A stretch of DNA of 64,000 nt from positions 128,383,444 to 128,447,443 of the forward strand of contig NC_135719.1 in NCBI RefSeq assembly GCF_964656455.1. Reading direction: 5' to 3'. Below, piece by piece: positions 24,262-35,855 of this stretch. Origin of the DNA: Halichoerus grypus (lineage: Eukaryota > Chordata > Mammalia > Carnivora > Phocidae). How positions within the stretch are numbered: position 1 is the stretch's first letter; every line of letters begins with the position of its first letter. The position numbers and the translations under genes were made by a program. The notes under the pieces are model-generated. The model was given only the letters and a program-made list of their open reading frames with translations, was not told the DNA's origin and did not search any database.

Positions 24262-24492
24262 TAATGATCAAAAGCTGGAGCTTTGGTGTTAGAAAGACCT
24301 GATTTCTGGTCCTGGCTTTGCCTCTGTACTAATTTGTGATTTTAGGAAGTTACTTAATTTTTCCAAGATTTAGTTATTCCAATTGTACAAGGGGATCAAT
24401 GATAGCACCCATATCACATGGTTTTTGTGAACGCTTAATGTGCTAGTGCTTACTTCAGTGGCTGGCACGTAGTCAGGACACAGTAAATGTTC
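24262..24492 (+). repeat. MIR
   Basis: Near full-length sense MIR: 'gtcctggctttgcctctgta', 'aggaagttacttaatttttc', 'ggctggcacgtagtcaggac', 'acagtaaatgttc'. Confidence 0.8.
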
Positions 24493-24559
24493 TCTATGTG
24501 AAAAAGGAGAAGAGGAAGGGACTAAGAAGTCCAAAGGATAATATGATGTATTTGAAAGA

Positions 24560-24750
24560 AGGTGTGATTAGATTTAAATCCTGTATTCATTTCTTACTAG
24601 CTGTATCATGTTGGATAAGGCAACTTGAACTTTGAGGGCCATCATTTTCCAAATCTAGAAGAAAAAAAAGGATATTAATACTTATTTACAGGGCAGTTCT
24701 AAAGATTAAATATGACAATGTATGTGTAAGTGCCCAGTTGCCTAGTGTCT
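24560..24750 (+). repeat. MIR, second copy in tandem orientation
   Basis: 'gattagatttaaatcctgta', 'cttactagctgtatcatgtt', 'aaagattaaatatgacaatg' follow the MIR order. It lies about 70 bp after the previous copy. Confidence 0.65.
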
Positions 24751-24859
24751 CATCTTTCTGTTTGGAGGAACTAAGTAAATGCTAATTTTGGTGGTATGCT
24801 ACTGATGTTGAATAGAGCTTAGCTATGATTTATGCTATTCCAAATGACATTTTATGGTA

Positions 24860-25370
24860 TGAATCCATGTGTCCTGTTCCGCTCACGGTTGCTATCGGAC
24901 TCCTGATTCCTAATTCTCAGAGCAAAGTTTGAAGCCAGAGAGAGAAGTTGTTGACACAGTCCCTCCCTTGTCCCCTTATCCTTACCAGTGCAATGCACAC
25001 CAGCCCAACTTGTATCGGCACATATGATTCTCTGCCTGGGGGCTTTTTCTTGCCATTAGACCCCACTTTGCCAAAGTGCAGAGGAATTAATGGCCCCTGT
25101 CCCCAGCATTCCTCAACAAATGAGTGGTGGCATTTTTCACTGGCTCCTAGACTTTGCTCAATGAGTTTAAGTTCCATTTTCCCTTAGTGATATGTGCCTT
25201 AATAATGCACCCTATATTGGCTGCTATCCCATCTTTATGTCACTCACACATCATCTTATTAAAAAAAATTACCTGCACTTCAATCCTGGTCTCAACATTT
25301 GCTTCTGAAGAAACCCAAACGAGACACATGGCTACCCCAATAAGACAGTCCAGTGATGCTTAGGGAGAAT
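24860..25370 (+). repeat. Possible ancient LTR fragment
   Basis: The end 'attacctgcacttcaatcct', 'ggtctcaacatttgcttctg', 'aacccaaacgagaca' resembles the 3' end of old mammalian LTRs. The upstream 400 bp has no certain match. Family not assigned. Confidence 0.35.
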
Positions 25371-27639
25371 TGGAGAATTATTATACTGAGAGCTTTATAT
25401 CAGGATTTTTACTGTAGGGAGCTGCTTACAACAGAACTAGTTCCATCTGGTCTGAGGCTTAATGATATGTTGGAATAAATATGACTGGGGGCCTACTGAA
25501 TCTTTTCTTAAAATGATACCTGTCTGAATACCTGTCAATGTGCTTGGGTTGCTAGGGACTATGAGAATCCTATTGACCTTCTTTATCATAAGGACATTGT
25601 GGGCTTGTGATATGAGTGGGTGAAAGAGGATCATCACATTGATTTAAACTTAGTGCTTGAGGTTGTTCTGGGGAGGTCTAGCTTCACGTGAGATTTTGAG
25701 GGCCATTCTAGCCCCAAGTGTACCCAGGCTTTATAGCATCCTTCCAATTAGGGACTCTCTTAAACTGGCTGCCCTGATTTAAGGTGATCTGTAGGTCTAT
25801 GATCAGTGGAGAAACAGTTCAGCCCTGGGGAAGGTGGAAGCAATATGGCCAGATGTCCATTTCCTATAATCTCTCGAAATTTAGCCAACTAGGATGATGC
25901 AGTACTGGCCTGAGGTCATGAATGGGCTTCACAGGTTCAATAAACCTCCTGATATTTTATACAAAACTTTGTATTTATGTGTATTTTTTTCTGGGGAAGT
26001 CATGAACTTTGTGATTTTAATAGAGGTTATCAACATATTAAAAACCACTTCAGCTTGATGTCTAATATTAGGATTATTTGAAGGAATTTTTGTTTAGCAC
26101 TGATCATATCAATTGTAGTAACAATGCTCCTTGGGGTCCCAGGAAGGCTCAGACCTGGAGCTTTGGGACCCAGAACTCAATGGCTGCCTCATGGGGCAAT
26201 AACTCTCTTACAGATCCAGGTTTGCTCAAATGTCCTGTAGGTTCCTGCAGGTTTCCCACATATTGGTGGCAGAGAAGCCTCAGGGCACAAAATGAGAGAT
26301 ACATGATACAGCCAAGGCAAAGTGCTGTAGAATTCTACCTACACGCAGATGTTTGCAGGAGCAATCACTGGGGTGTAGAGCTGAGCAGAGAGGATATGCC
26401 GCAGGCAGAGAAGAGTCTGATGACTTCTCCATGCTAGCATCCCCCCTTGTTGAGACCACATTCATCCATGTGTTGGCACACATGGATCATAAGGGAGAGG
26501 AAATGTGATGGAGAGTATCTGGAAAGGTACATTCCCACAGGCTATCTTATTTGATTATCAAATCATCCTCTGTGTTATGCAGGGTATGTAACGGAATTCC
26601 TTTTTTTTTTTTTTTAAACAAACAAGTAAGTTATGGCTCACAGAGGCTAGCTGAGAATTGATGAGAGTCCCATAGTTAATACATCATGGAACCTATTGCT
26701 TCTTTCTTCAAAGTTTTCTATGACATCATTCTGCTCTCTAGCAATGCATCATCAGAAAAGAAAAAAACAGTTCAGAGGAAGACATGAGGGCTCCATAGTT
26801 TCACCATTTTATTGAGAGAACACACATGTGTGACCTGCCCAATCTTAACCATTAGGAACTACTGCTTGCAAATGGTTTGATCTCCAGCATGGATAGAGGT
26901 GGTGGCAGTGAGGTGAGTGGGGAGAGATCACCCAAGAGAGACTGCAGGGGGATTCTGGGTGTAGGTGTTAGGTTCCGAAAGTTGTCAGCTAAGCCTGCTT
27001 TTGTTGCGGCACTTTCACAGGCTGTCATGGAGCCCAGTTGATTTTAAAAACTCATTTCCATTGTTTTCTTCTTAATGATAGCTTTAGATGTCAATTTATT
27101 GGCATTGCTACAGATGTAATTTAACCCTGGTGATACCCATGAACTGGTTCTTTTCTTGTAAAACTTAGAAGGAAGGTGGACCTTCTGGGAGAACCAGGAC
27201 ACGTCAGAGCAATAGGCTGCACTGCTAATGGATAGCTTGTGCTCTGGAGTCAAGAAAGCACATGAAGGAAGGTCTCTGAAACTAACCTTGCAAGATATTC
27301 CTACCTGCATTAGTTAAGTCCCTTCTGGTTGCAAGCAACAGGACCCAATGCAACAGGGAATAGACTGAGACACTAGAGACTAGATGGAAATGAACTTCAA
27401 CTGTTTTCTTCCTTCCTTTCACCTGTCCCTCTATTCTTCTCGTTTTCTTCCAAATCCTATCTCTTAATTTACCTTATGCATAAACACACACACACAATTG
27501 TACATAAATGTATAAATGTAATGATGTAGTTAATATTTTTCTAAGTGTACTCTTTTCTTTCCATTTGATTTCCCCCTTTTCTGCCTTTTGCTTATAGTAG
27601 TCCCCTAACTCCATTCCAGGATAGATCATGTTAACAACC
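25371..27639. other. No gene recognised (2.3 kb)
   Basis: A 119-codon + frame at 26078-26437 has no recognisable domain. A T-run at 26601-26615 sits in a possible MIR scrap (26550-26690). A (CA)n run lies at 27485-27496. Some of this may be eroded LTR or L1 tail that I cannot assign. Confidence 0.4.
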
Positions 27640-28705
27640 TATTATATATCCTGCCACAGTTTTCTCTTTACTCACATAATTTGTACAGATAGACAGATAT
27701 ACACATTTTTCAGTTTAGTGTTTTGTAAAATGGGATATCATATGCTTATTTTACATCTTGATTTTCTTGTTAGAGAAAATTTTATTGTAAAATACAAAAT
27801 AAATACAAAGGAGCTTATCATATATTTATATGGTTTAAAGAATGGCAAAGCAAACATTTGTTTGAGATCAGTCCTGTGCTTCTCTTTATACATTTTGGTT
27901 TTCTTGCTTAACTTTACCTCATGGAAATCCCTCTATGTCAAAAACAGAGCTTTAATTGACTCTTTTTAAGGGGTGCATAATATTCCACTGCGAGGGTGTA
28001 TCATATATGTGGCATTTCCTCTATTGATTATAATTTTATCTCCAGCTTTTTATTCTACCACACAGGATGTTGCAATAATTGTTCCTGTGCATTTTCACTG
28101 GTGCTTTTATGTCTGTGATGTAGTCTGGGAGTGGGATTGATGAATAGGAGGGGATGTGTATTTTACATATAAATAGATGCCATCATATTACTTCACAAGT
28201 ATTTCCTCAGGCAGTGGAGGTGCAGATCGCTAATAGGAATAGGGCTATTGCTCTTTTTAATTGTGCCAGGCTGAGGAGTGTCAAATGATATCTCTTTGTT
28301 ATTTTAATTGCATTTCTTAGACTATCTGTGCATCGGAGCATTTTTGCATTTGTTGGTGGGTCATTCAGCTGAGCACTTCTGCGAAGGGACTATTCATGGC
28401 TTTTGCTCATTTCTTCAGTGGAGATATTTGTCTTTTCTTGTCTTTCCCAAGTCTAATACTTGTTTATTTTGTTGAGGGTATATTTTTCCATCAAACATGT
28501 TACTTTAAAATTTTACAGCTTCTGGGTTTCTAGTCTTGGTAGACAATGTTTCCTCCATCCTCATCTCTAAAAGACATGATTATTTAGATTGTCAAAATTT
28601 TTTTTAAAAATTGGTTTTAATTTTTACATTTAAATCTTAATCCACCTGAAAATTTTTGTGTTTAGTGTAAGCTGGCGGTCCACATGAATTTCCTTCTATG
28701 CTAAT

Positions 28706-28975
28706 TATAATGATAGCTAATACTTTATTGAGGGTTTACTGTGTGCTGCCCTGTTACACTTTACACGTATAACCAATTTCACTCTTGTTTCTCACAACTC
28801 CAAGACACAGATTTTGTTACACACATTTTTCAGATGAGGCAAAATGAGGCACAGACAAGCTGAGTAACTAGTTCAAAGGTCATACAAAGGTAGAGTGGTA
28901 AAACTGGGATTTAAACCCAGGGAATCTGGCTCTGAAGTCCATATTCTGGCTATAGTGCTTCTTGCTTGGCTTACC
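28706..28975 (-). repeat. MIR nested in the old L1
   Basis: 'actttattgagggtttactg', 'cagatgaggcaaaatgaggc', 'actgggatttaaacccaggg' are reverse-complement MIR. L1 sequence resumes on both sides in the right order, so the MIR lies inside the L1. Confidence 0.75.
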
Positions 28976-29278
28976 TAGTGAGCCAGGACTATTTGTTAAA
29001 TAATCCATTCTTTCTCACTGAATTGCATTATTGTCTTTTACTAAATTCTCATACAGACCAGAATCTATTTCTAGATTCTCTATTCTGTTCCCTGATCCGT
29101 TCTTCTATTCCTATAATCATTCTTTATTGATTTGATTATAGTAGCTGTATCAATAGCTGACATCTATGGAGTCCAGTCCTCCCTCCTTCTTTTATCATTA
29201 ATTTGTTGACTATTTTCAGGCATTCATTCATCCATATAGAATTTATGTTCATTTTATTCAATTAAAATATATGATGGG

Positions 29279-29466
29279 GGGCGCCTGGGTGGCTCAGATG
29301 GTTAAGCATCTGCCTTTGGCTCAGGTCATGATCCCAGGGTCCTGGGATTGAGTCCCGGCATCGGGCTCCCTGCTAAGCTGGGAGCCTGCTTCTCCCTCTG
29401 CCTCTCTCTCTCTCTCTCTCTCTCTCTGGCTCTCATGAATAAATAAATAAAACATTTAAAAAAAAA
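29279..29466 (+). mobile_element. Can-SINE nested in the old L1
   Basis: Head ggcgcctgggtggctcagat, B-box region 'gggattgagtcccggcatcg', (CT)n at about 29404-29428 and the aataaataaataaaacattt tail. The perfect 16-bp duplication taaaatatatgatggg is at 29263-29278 and 29467-29482. Confidence 0.97.
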
Positions 29467-29884
29467 TAAAATATATGATGGGATTCTCATAGAAACTGCA
29501 TTAAATTAATGTATCAATTTTGGGACAATTGGCCTGTTCATGTTAAATATTCCCATTTAAAACATAGTATACTTTTGTCTTCATTCAGATATTATTTTAT
29601 ATTTTCTAGTAAGATATTTTACTTTTCTTTGTGTTGCCCTCTGCATTTTTAGTTGAATGTATTCATAAATATTTTAAAGTTTTTATTGATGTTGTGAATA
29701 AAATGTTTTTCTCATTTCTATTCTACTTTTCTAGAAAAAGGTATTGATTTTGTGTATTTATTTTATATGCTATCAATATGAAGAAAAGTATCAATATAGT
29801 CTTTTTTATTAACTAATTAAAAAAGAAAAAATGATCATATTAATACAGGCTGAAATAGAATTGATAACTTTCAGTAGCCATTCC

Positions 29885-29973
29885 TTTTTTTTTTTATGTT
29901 CAATTAGCCAACATATAGTACATCATCCATTTTTGATGTGGTATTCGATTTATTAGTTGTGTATAACATCCAG
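29885..29973 (-). mobile_element. Short L1 3' end, antisense
   Basis: A T-run then 'atgttcaattagccaacata', 'tagtacatcatccatttttg', 'tagttgtgtataacatccag': antisense 3' terminus of a carnivore L1, 5'-truncated to under 100 bp. An imperfect duplication (agtagccattc / agcagccattc) flanks it. Confidence 0.75.
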
Positions 29974-29985
29974 TCAGCAGCCATT

Positions 29986-30719
29986 CTTAATAAAATCTAG
30001 GTAAAATGGAAATAAAAGATGATTGCTTAGATACATAAAGATTATTTACTAAAAACAGCAGCAGATTCAACAAACATGGGAATCCCTTCAGTTAAAATCA
30101 GAAAGTATTCAGGGATGCCTGTGTTACCAATAATAAACATTACATTTGCTACAACCTCCAAGGTAATAAAACAAGAAAATAAAATAACTGGTATGAACGT
30201 CAGAAAAGTAGAGTTAAAGTATCTCTTTTTGCTGATGCTATGATTGCATATCAAGAAATTTAAGCAACTCTGGTTAAAAACTTGGTGACTGAATAAGATA
30301 ATTTGGTCAGCTGGACAGAACTATAAGCTAAGGGTATAATATCAAAATCTTTCTGTCAATAATTAACCATTTTTATTTTCAAGGTTCAAATTCCAGAGAA
30401 GGAGCATCTCATTGCCCTAGTTTGGATGATTTCCCACCCCTGGGGTAGGGAGGTAGAAGCCTCTTAGGAACTCCACTAGACTCAGTAGAATAAGAGTGAT
30501 TCCTCAAGAAAAAGATTTGAGGGTCAGTTTTTTTTTTTTTTTTTTGGTAAGCTGTAATAGATCTTAATTTTTTGGTCGGAGAAAACAGGTCCAATCTAGT
30601 TCTATCCTATTACCAAGAGGATGCTTTGCCTTTTTCACTGTTTCAACTCTACACAGTATCCGGGACCCTGTCTTATATCTAGTTAAGTAGGTCTTTGTTC
30701 ATCCAAACATAACTACTTT
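29986..30719. other. No gene recognised; T18 run
   Basis: A T-run at about 30529-30545 has no SINE or L1 body attached. Nothing else is recognised. Confidence 0.4.
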
Positions 30720-31080
30720 GAGTTCTCATCTTTATGCCTTTGCCATTGCTATTCCCTTTCTCCAGGATGCCTTTCCTCCTTCTTCCTCTGTCTACTTGCT
30801 AGCCCTTATTTTTTAAGCTTTAGCTCATGTGTCATTTCCTCTGTGGAGCCCTTCCTGAGCCCATATTCCCGGTGTATGTTAGCTGTCCCCTTCAAAATTG
30901 CCACCCACAGCCTGTGTGCATCAGCCTTGCCACACTGATTCAGATAATTATCTGTTCATTTCTCTGCTGTCTCCATTAGACTGTCAATGCCTCATCAGTG
31001 TGCTCAGCTTCTAGGACAGTGAATGGTACACAGGTGACCCCAGTAAGTATTTTCTGAATAAATGAATAAATGTATGAATG
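30720..31080 (+). repeat. L2 LINE 3' region
   Basis: 'atgcctttgccattgctatt', 'ggatgcctttcctccttctt', 'gagcccttcctgagcccata', 'attagactgtcaatgcctca', and the end 'tttctgaataaatgaataaa' in correct order. Confidence 0.8.
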
Positions 31081-31834
31081 AACTAAACAACGCTTTGTTA
31101 GTGATGTTGGTCATATCTTTTCATAATCTGCTGTCTAATTTTACCTTTTCTCTTCCAATTCCATTAACCTCTCAGCTCTTGTCTCTGATGAGGATGCGGA
31201 GTAGAATGCTGGGTGAACTTTTAGACTGCAGTACATGACTTCCTTGCATCCTGGGCCTTGCATCCTTGTCTTTCATCTGTTCATTTTGATCTTGTTTGAA
31301 CATCAAGCTGCTCCCACTGCCCCCATCTTTTCACCCTCAGTCTCCCTGTTGGACAATTAGTCAAATAAGAACCTCTAGGAATGCTTTGACTTACTAAAGA
31401 GCATTTCTAAAGGAGAAGACAGAGTTGGTCCTGCAAGCTGCTACCACCATGACCTGTCTTTCCCTTGGTTTCTCCCCGACAGCTCCCCCTTTGTGCAACC
31501 TTGGTGCGGCTTCTGTGTTGGTGTCCAAAAGGAGACTACCTACTAAAGTCACTCACAGTTGCTTATTAGGGAAGTTCAAATGACTACTCTTTTTGATGGC
31601 AATTGTGTTTGAAAAGAAAACCAGAGTGTCAGTTAAATTAAAAACACACACACACACACAAAACAAAACCAAAGAACTCATGCCAGAATTTCAGGTAGAC
31701 ATCAGTAGGGAAGATATTTGGGTGAGTAGGCCATTACTAGTAAGGTTCAACTTGCTCCAAAGAAGGGACTGGGAGTCCTGGCTGGTATGCCTGAGGACAG
31801 CCTTGCATGGCATGGGAATTAGACTGGAAGGTGC
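31081..31834. other. No gene recognised; (CA)n
   Basis: A (CA)8 run at about 31644-31660. The rest is without recognisable elements. Confidence 0.4.
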
Positions 31835-31985
31835 ACAGGACATCTGGATTTGGAGAGTGAGGGACAAATCTAAGTTCTACCTATGTACCAACTATGTGAC
31901 CTTAAGTAGTTCATGTAACCTCTCTGAGGTCCATCTGTTAAATGAGGACAGAAATACATATCTATATAGTCACTCTTATAAGTAT
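31835..31985 (+). repeat. MIR fragment
   Basis: 'caactatgtgaccttaagta', 'gttcatgtaacctctctgag', 'gtccatctgttaaatgagga' in MIR order. Confidence 0.75.
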
Positions 31986-32019
31986 AACAAATGAAATAAG
32001 AGATGTAAAACCTTTAGGA

Positions 32020-32265
32020 GTCAATGCAGTGTAACACTAGAGCATGAAGGTTACAGGGTCTGATTGGTTGGGTTCAAACTCTGGGCATGACACTAATTAC
32101 GTGTCCCTGACCTTGTCCAAGTTTTCAACCTCTGTTTTCCTCAATTTCTCTATCCATATAATAAGGGTTATATAGAAACTCTCATAGGTGGTTAAAGATG
32201 AGATGAAAGAATTTATTGCGAGCTCATACATGCATGGCACATAGCACTCAGTTGATGAGGCTCTC
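32020..32265 (+). repeat. MIR
   Basis: 'tggttgggttcaaactctgg', 'tgtccctgaccttgtccaag', 'ttcctcaatttctctatcca', 'catgcatggcacatagcact' in MIR order; close to full length. Confidence 0.75.
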
Positions 32266-32529
32266 ATCATCAAAGCTACAGAGCAATAGACACAAATGTA
32301 AGGCCCCATGTCACCAGAGAAGGGCCAGTCTAAGCCTTTTTTTGGCTTTAGCTGAAGGATTGAGACTTGCTTTATTACTTTTATGAATGGACCTATAAAG
32401 TTAAAACCCAGCTCCAGTTTATTTTCTCCCCCTTCTGTGTATGCCCCCTTTCTAATCCAAATGCAGAACTTGGCCTTCTTACTGATTTCTACCAGAAGTT
32501 CCATGCTCAGTCTCCCTCTTCTATTTTGC

Positions 32530-32655
32530 ATTTACCCCCTCCTTCTCCCTGTCCCTCTTTCTTCCTCCCCTCTTTTCTTCTTCTATCCTTCCTCTCCCCT
32601 TTTATCTTCCCCCTTTCTCTGTCCCCTTTCACTCCCCCCTCATTCCTCCCTAGAG
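32530..32655 (+). repeat. Pyrimidine-rich (polypurine on minus) tract
   Basis: About 125 bases almost wholly C and T, made of tcctt/ccccttt blocks with rare purines (for example ttttatcttcc). Such tracts can form triplex DNA. The overlapping frames on both strands (for example 32367-32738) are composition artefacts. Confidence 0.85.
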
Positions 32656-32827
32656 CTCCCACATTTCCCTTTTCTGTGAGTGGGCTCATCAAAGCATCTT
32701 TGTGTTTTACCAAGGGCAAGAATCTCCCTAAGAAATAAAGAAAAATTCATACAGCTGCTAAGAGAGTAATATTTTCTTCTCATTATAGAATATTAGGGCT
32801 GGAGGTGCCCTTAGAGATCAAGTAGTT

Positions 32828-32945
32828 CAGAGGTTCTCAGACATGGTGAGTTGGTCATGAAACCCTGGGCAGCATTTAAAAAGCCAGGCCCTGCCCCAAT
32901 GATACTGGATCAGTAGGTAATATTGGGACTTGGCATGGTAATGTG
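32828..32945 (+). mobile_element. MER5-type hAT fragment
   Basis: 'cagaggttctcagacatggt', 'ggcagcatttaaaaagccag', 'gatactggatcagtaggtaa' match part of MER5A/B. Confidence 0.6.
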
Positions 32946-32979
32946 TGTGGTGTCCCAGAATATATTTATTTTAATTCAG

Positions 32980-33150
32980 GAAGGCTTGGATTCCAGTCCT
33001 CATTCCACCACTTGCTAACAGAATCATCTTGGCTGAGCTACTAAAACATCCACAGCCTAAGTAATATCTCTCAGATGTGGAAAATAATACCTTCCTCAAA
33101 TAACAAGCAGCAAGCCACAGACTGGTCACATAGTAGGCAGTGACAATTGT
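32980..33150 (+). repeat. MIR
   Basis: 'ggattccagtcctcattcca', 'ccacttgctaacagaatcat', 'gtcacatagtaggcagtgac' in MIR order. Confidence 0.6.
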
Positions 33151-35227
33151 TTCTTTTCTTCCTTCCCCGGGTAAACAGTACAGAATCCTGATTACCTCTA
33201 CACACACAGGATGATGATGGAAGAAAGGGGCCTTGTAGCACATCTTAGAAAGGGAGAAGGGCTAGTTAGCATCATCCTCCCCACTCAGAACCCCCACCCA
33301 CTGCCCCTAAGAAGTCCCAGCAACTTGCAAGAAGTCAGGAAATAAACAACTCTTACTGTGAATTTATTTCTTAGGACTATTTCAATTTATCTCTGCAGCA
33401 ACCCAATGGAGTAAATCCTATTATTATTTTTAACCACATAGACTGTAAAATGTCTGTAGGCAGAGTTTTCTGGTTTTGTTTTTGCTTTTGTCTACTCTTT
33501 ATAAGTCTGGCTCATTTACCCCATCCCTTGTCTATGTTTTCAGATCCCAAATAGGTATTGAGGGGTCTTGGATTCATTTCAACCATAATGTACCAGGCAC
33601 CTAATATAGAATTGCTGGTAGCCAGTGTCAGGAGCCCTGAGAATGAAGAATGTGAAGTTGTGGCTGTCTGGGCCACATTTTATTTGCTCCTTGAAACACC
33701 TGAGCACTCACCGGTGAGCCCTGCTACCGTCCTCGCTGATTTTAAGACCCACTCTTTTCAGGGACCCCCAGATTGTGTTTGCCTCCAAACCTTAGCCCCA
33801 GAAGCTTTGTTCCTCTCCTACTGGGGGGCCCTTGCTCCATCCGCCCCTCCCTTTTCAGACTTGCGGGAAAGGTTTCTATCAGCAAGAATCCAGGGAGGCC
33901 ATTCATCCATGGGAGGCTTGACAGTGGTGCTTATCCTTTGAGGAGGAACACTTGTGATTTCATGGTAAAGAAGTTCCAATTTTGCTAAGTCCAGGGAGCC
34001 GAGCTGCTTTGTCACAAGTTCTATATTTCTACCTCTCCCCAGCACCCCCCCCAGTGTATCTAAATCTTGCTCTTTTTCTTTCTTCATCGCCCATTTAGTT
34101 TTATCTTTAAACTCACAGAACAGCTAACTCCCCAAGTTAGCTGTGCCCACAGCAACTGGCTTATTAACTCTCTACCAGGCACTAATGCTGGTGGTGGGGG
34201 GTAAGGATAAATACAGCCTACTTGGGATTTATCAAGTTTGAAAAGCGGAGGGAAAAGACATAACAATTTTTAAAAAGAACCAGAAAGGCAGGGAGAGAAG
34301 AGCGTGTCGAGGGAGATGAAGGGTGTATTCTGATGGGAACAGATTGCCCAAAAGGCAGGTGGGTGGCAGAGAGTAAAAATAACCAGGGAGTGACCGAGCC
34401 TTCATTTCCTTTGAAACACTCACACTTTAGGGAGATACTGAAACTGCTAATTTTGTTGGCACATGGACACCTCCTCCTAATTAATGGAGGGCTTATTAGG
34501 AGGACGACCAAGCTGCTCACACACAAAGAAAGGAGGGAGAATACGTTGAACTTACTCAGCTTGGCAGTCACGAGCGAGCGAGGTGCCACTGGGTGTGTGG
34601 TTACTTGTGGGCGAGCTGGAGCTGGAACCTTCTGCTGGGCCCCTTCCTCCTGGCTCCTCGGGCTCACTGCCGCCCTCCCTGGCCCACCAGCAGAGAGGCA
34701 CAGCCAGAAACAGGCTGCTTCTGGCTCAGACAGGCTAGAGGGGGCTCTATTTAGGACGGAGGCTCCAGAATCTAGCCTTCAAAGGAAAAGAAAAGAAAAG
34801 ATGTCTTCATGACATCTATGTGCTTTGTCAAACAAAACCTTCTACACGGAGAACCCTGCAAGTAGGCTATACCTGGGAGCAGCCGCTCAGGCTGCTAGTC
34901 TGTGATTCCAGGTCTCAAGCATCATCTTGGATTGTTAATCGTTTTCACCTACAGGATGCTCAGAGCACCAGGAGCCTGAACCCGAGGTGGGGGGGTGGGC
35001 GTTGAATGCTGACATTTTAGCCTTTGTGAGCCAGTTTTCTGAGATCAGCAAGAAGGCTGGTTCAGAGGAGTGTCTTCCAATATTTTTCAGACTTGGAATG
35101 GGTCTTGGAACTCCATTTTCTGGGGGAGATATTCCACTTGATATGTCTCTGGATCTCACCTTCCAGTCATCCACCAAAGCAATTAATTTAAGCTTTCAGA
35201 TCCCTTATGTGGTCCCTTATATATGCA
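33151..35227. other. Repeat-poor 2-kb stretch
   Basis: Only a MIR scrap (about 33365-33450) is seen. A 9-bp inverted repeat with arms cctcctaat at 34473-34481 and attaggagg at 34495-34503 surrounds a TAATTAATG core. Frames of 127-159 codons at 33558-34812 have no recognisable domain and are mirrored by frames on the other strand, so I do not call a gene. Confidence 0.35.
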
Positions 35228-35470
35228 GCATAGAACAGTCAAGATCACAGGCTCTGCAGCCCAATTGCAGCTCACCCCTCAACTTTGCCACTCACCAACT
35301 TGGGTTGTCTTGGGCAGTCACCTGCTCTCTTTGTGTCTCTGTTTCCTCATCTATACAAAGGGAACCCTAATGGCATCCACTTCAAGGACCACTGTGAGGG
35401 TTAATGAGATAATAGATAGGAAGAGCTTAGTACTGTGCCTGCATACTGAGCACATAATAAATAGCACTGT
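35228..35470 (+). repeat. MIR, near full length
   Basis: 'tcaagatcacaggctctgca', 'gccactcaccaacttgggtt', 'tgtttcctcatctatacaaa', 'gagggttaatgagataatag', 'actgagcacataataaatag'. Confidence 0.85.
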
Positions 35471-35559
35471 AAGGATCAACTTTCAAAAAGCTTTAATTTA
35501 TAATTTTGTGGCAATGTCCTTATATATTGGGCAGGGCAAAGTTTTTAAGATCAGCCTTT

Positions 35560-35655
35560 AATACATGGGAAAATTGAGTTATGCAGTGGATTGGTGACTT
35601 TCTGAAGGTTTACAACTAAGAAGGGATCCAGAGCCCAGGTCTTCGGTTCTAGTTT
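35560..35655 (-). repeat. MIR fragment
   Basis: 'gggaaaattgagttatgcag' and 'gggatccagagcccaggtct' resemble reverse-complement MIR. Short. Confidence 0.45.
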
Positions 35656-35769
35656 ATTTTTTGTTGTTGTTTGCCATGCAAACACAGTCATACCATCCCT
35701 CAGCATCTCCATTAGTACAACAGGGTGCAGGGGAGAGTGAGAAATGTCACACAGCTGCCCCACTCCAAA

Positions 35770-35855
35770 GATGTGTGGCTCAGAGGAGAGAACCCTTGAC
35801 TTGGATAGTCACCATGCCTTGTGGTCTTGGACAAATCACTTTATCTGGCTGAGCT
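35770..35855 (+). repeat. MIR fragment
   Basis: 'gagaacccttgacttggata', 'cttgtggtcttggacaaatc', 'actttatctggctgagcttc' in MIR order. Confidence 0.5.

Larger units (their letters stand above)
27640..29760 (-). mobile_element. Ancient L1 (L1M type), antisense, split by two later insertions
   Basis: The + strand reads antisense L1: 'taatattccactgcgagggt', 'tgggagtgggattgatgaat', 'ttttaattgcatttcttaga', 'catttaaatcttaatccacc', then after an interruption 'aaataatccattctttctca' and 'ctattctgttccctgatccg', and after a second one 'gggattctcatagaaactgc'. The order runs from 3' UTR towards ORF2. It is interrupted by a MIR (about 28706-28975) and a Can-SINE (29279-29466). No intact ORF remains. Confidence 0.78.

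Noticed and set aside
30529..30545. Antisense SINE or L1 tail marked by the T-run (also 38454-38466, 26601-26615 and 48763-48777)
   Set aside because: No SINE head or L1 3' UTR follows the T-run and no target duplication was found.
32367..32738. 123-codon + frame and 70-codon - frame
   Set aside because: Low-complexity proline/serine/leucine or lysine/glycine peptides produced by the pyrimidine tract.
34218..34812. 149-codon (-) and 159-codon (+) overlapping frames
   Set aside because: They shadow each other and have no recognisable domain. I see no splice or start context that favours one.
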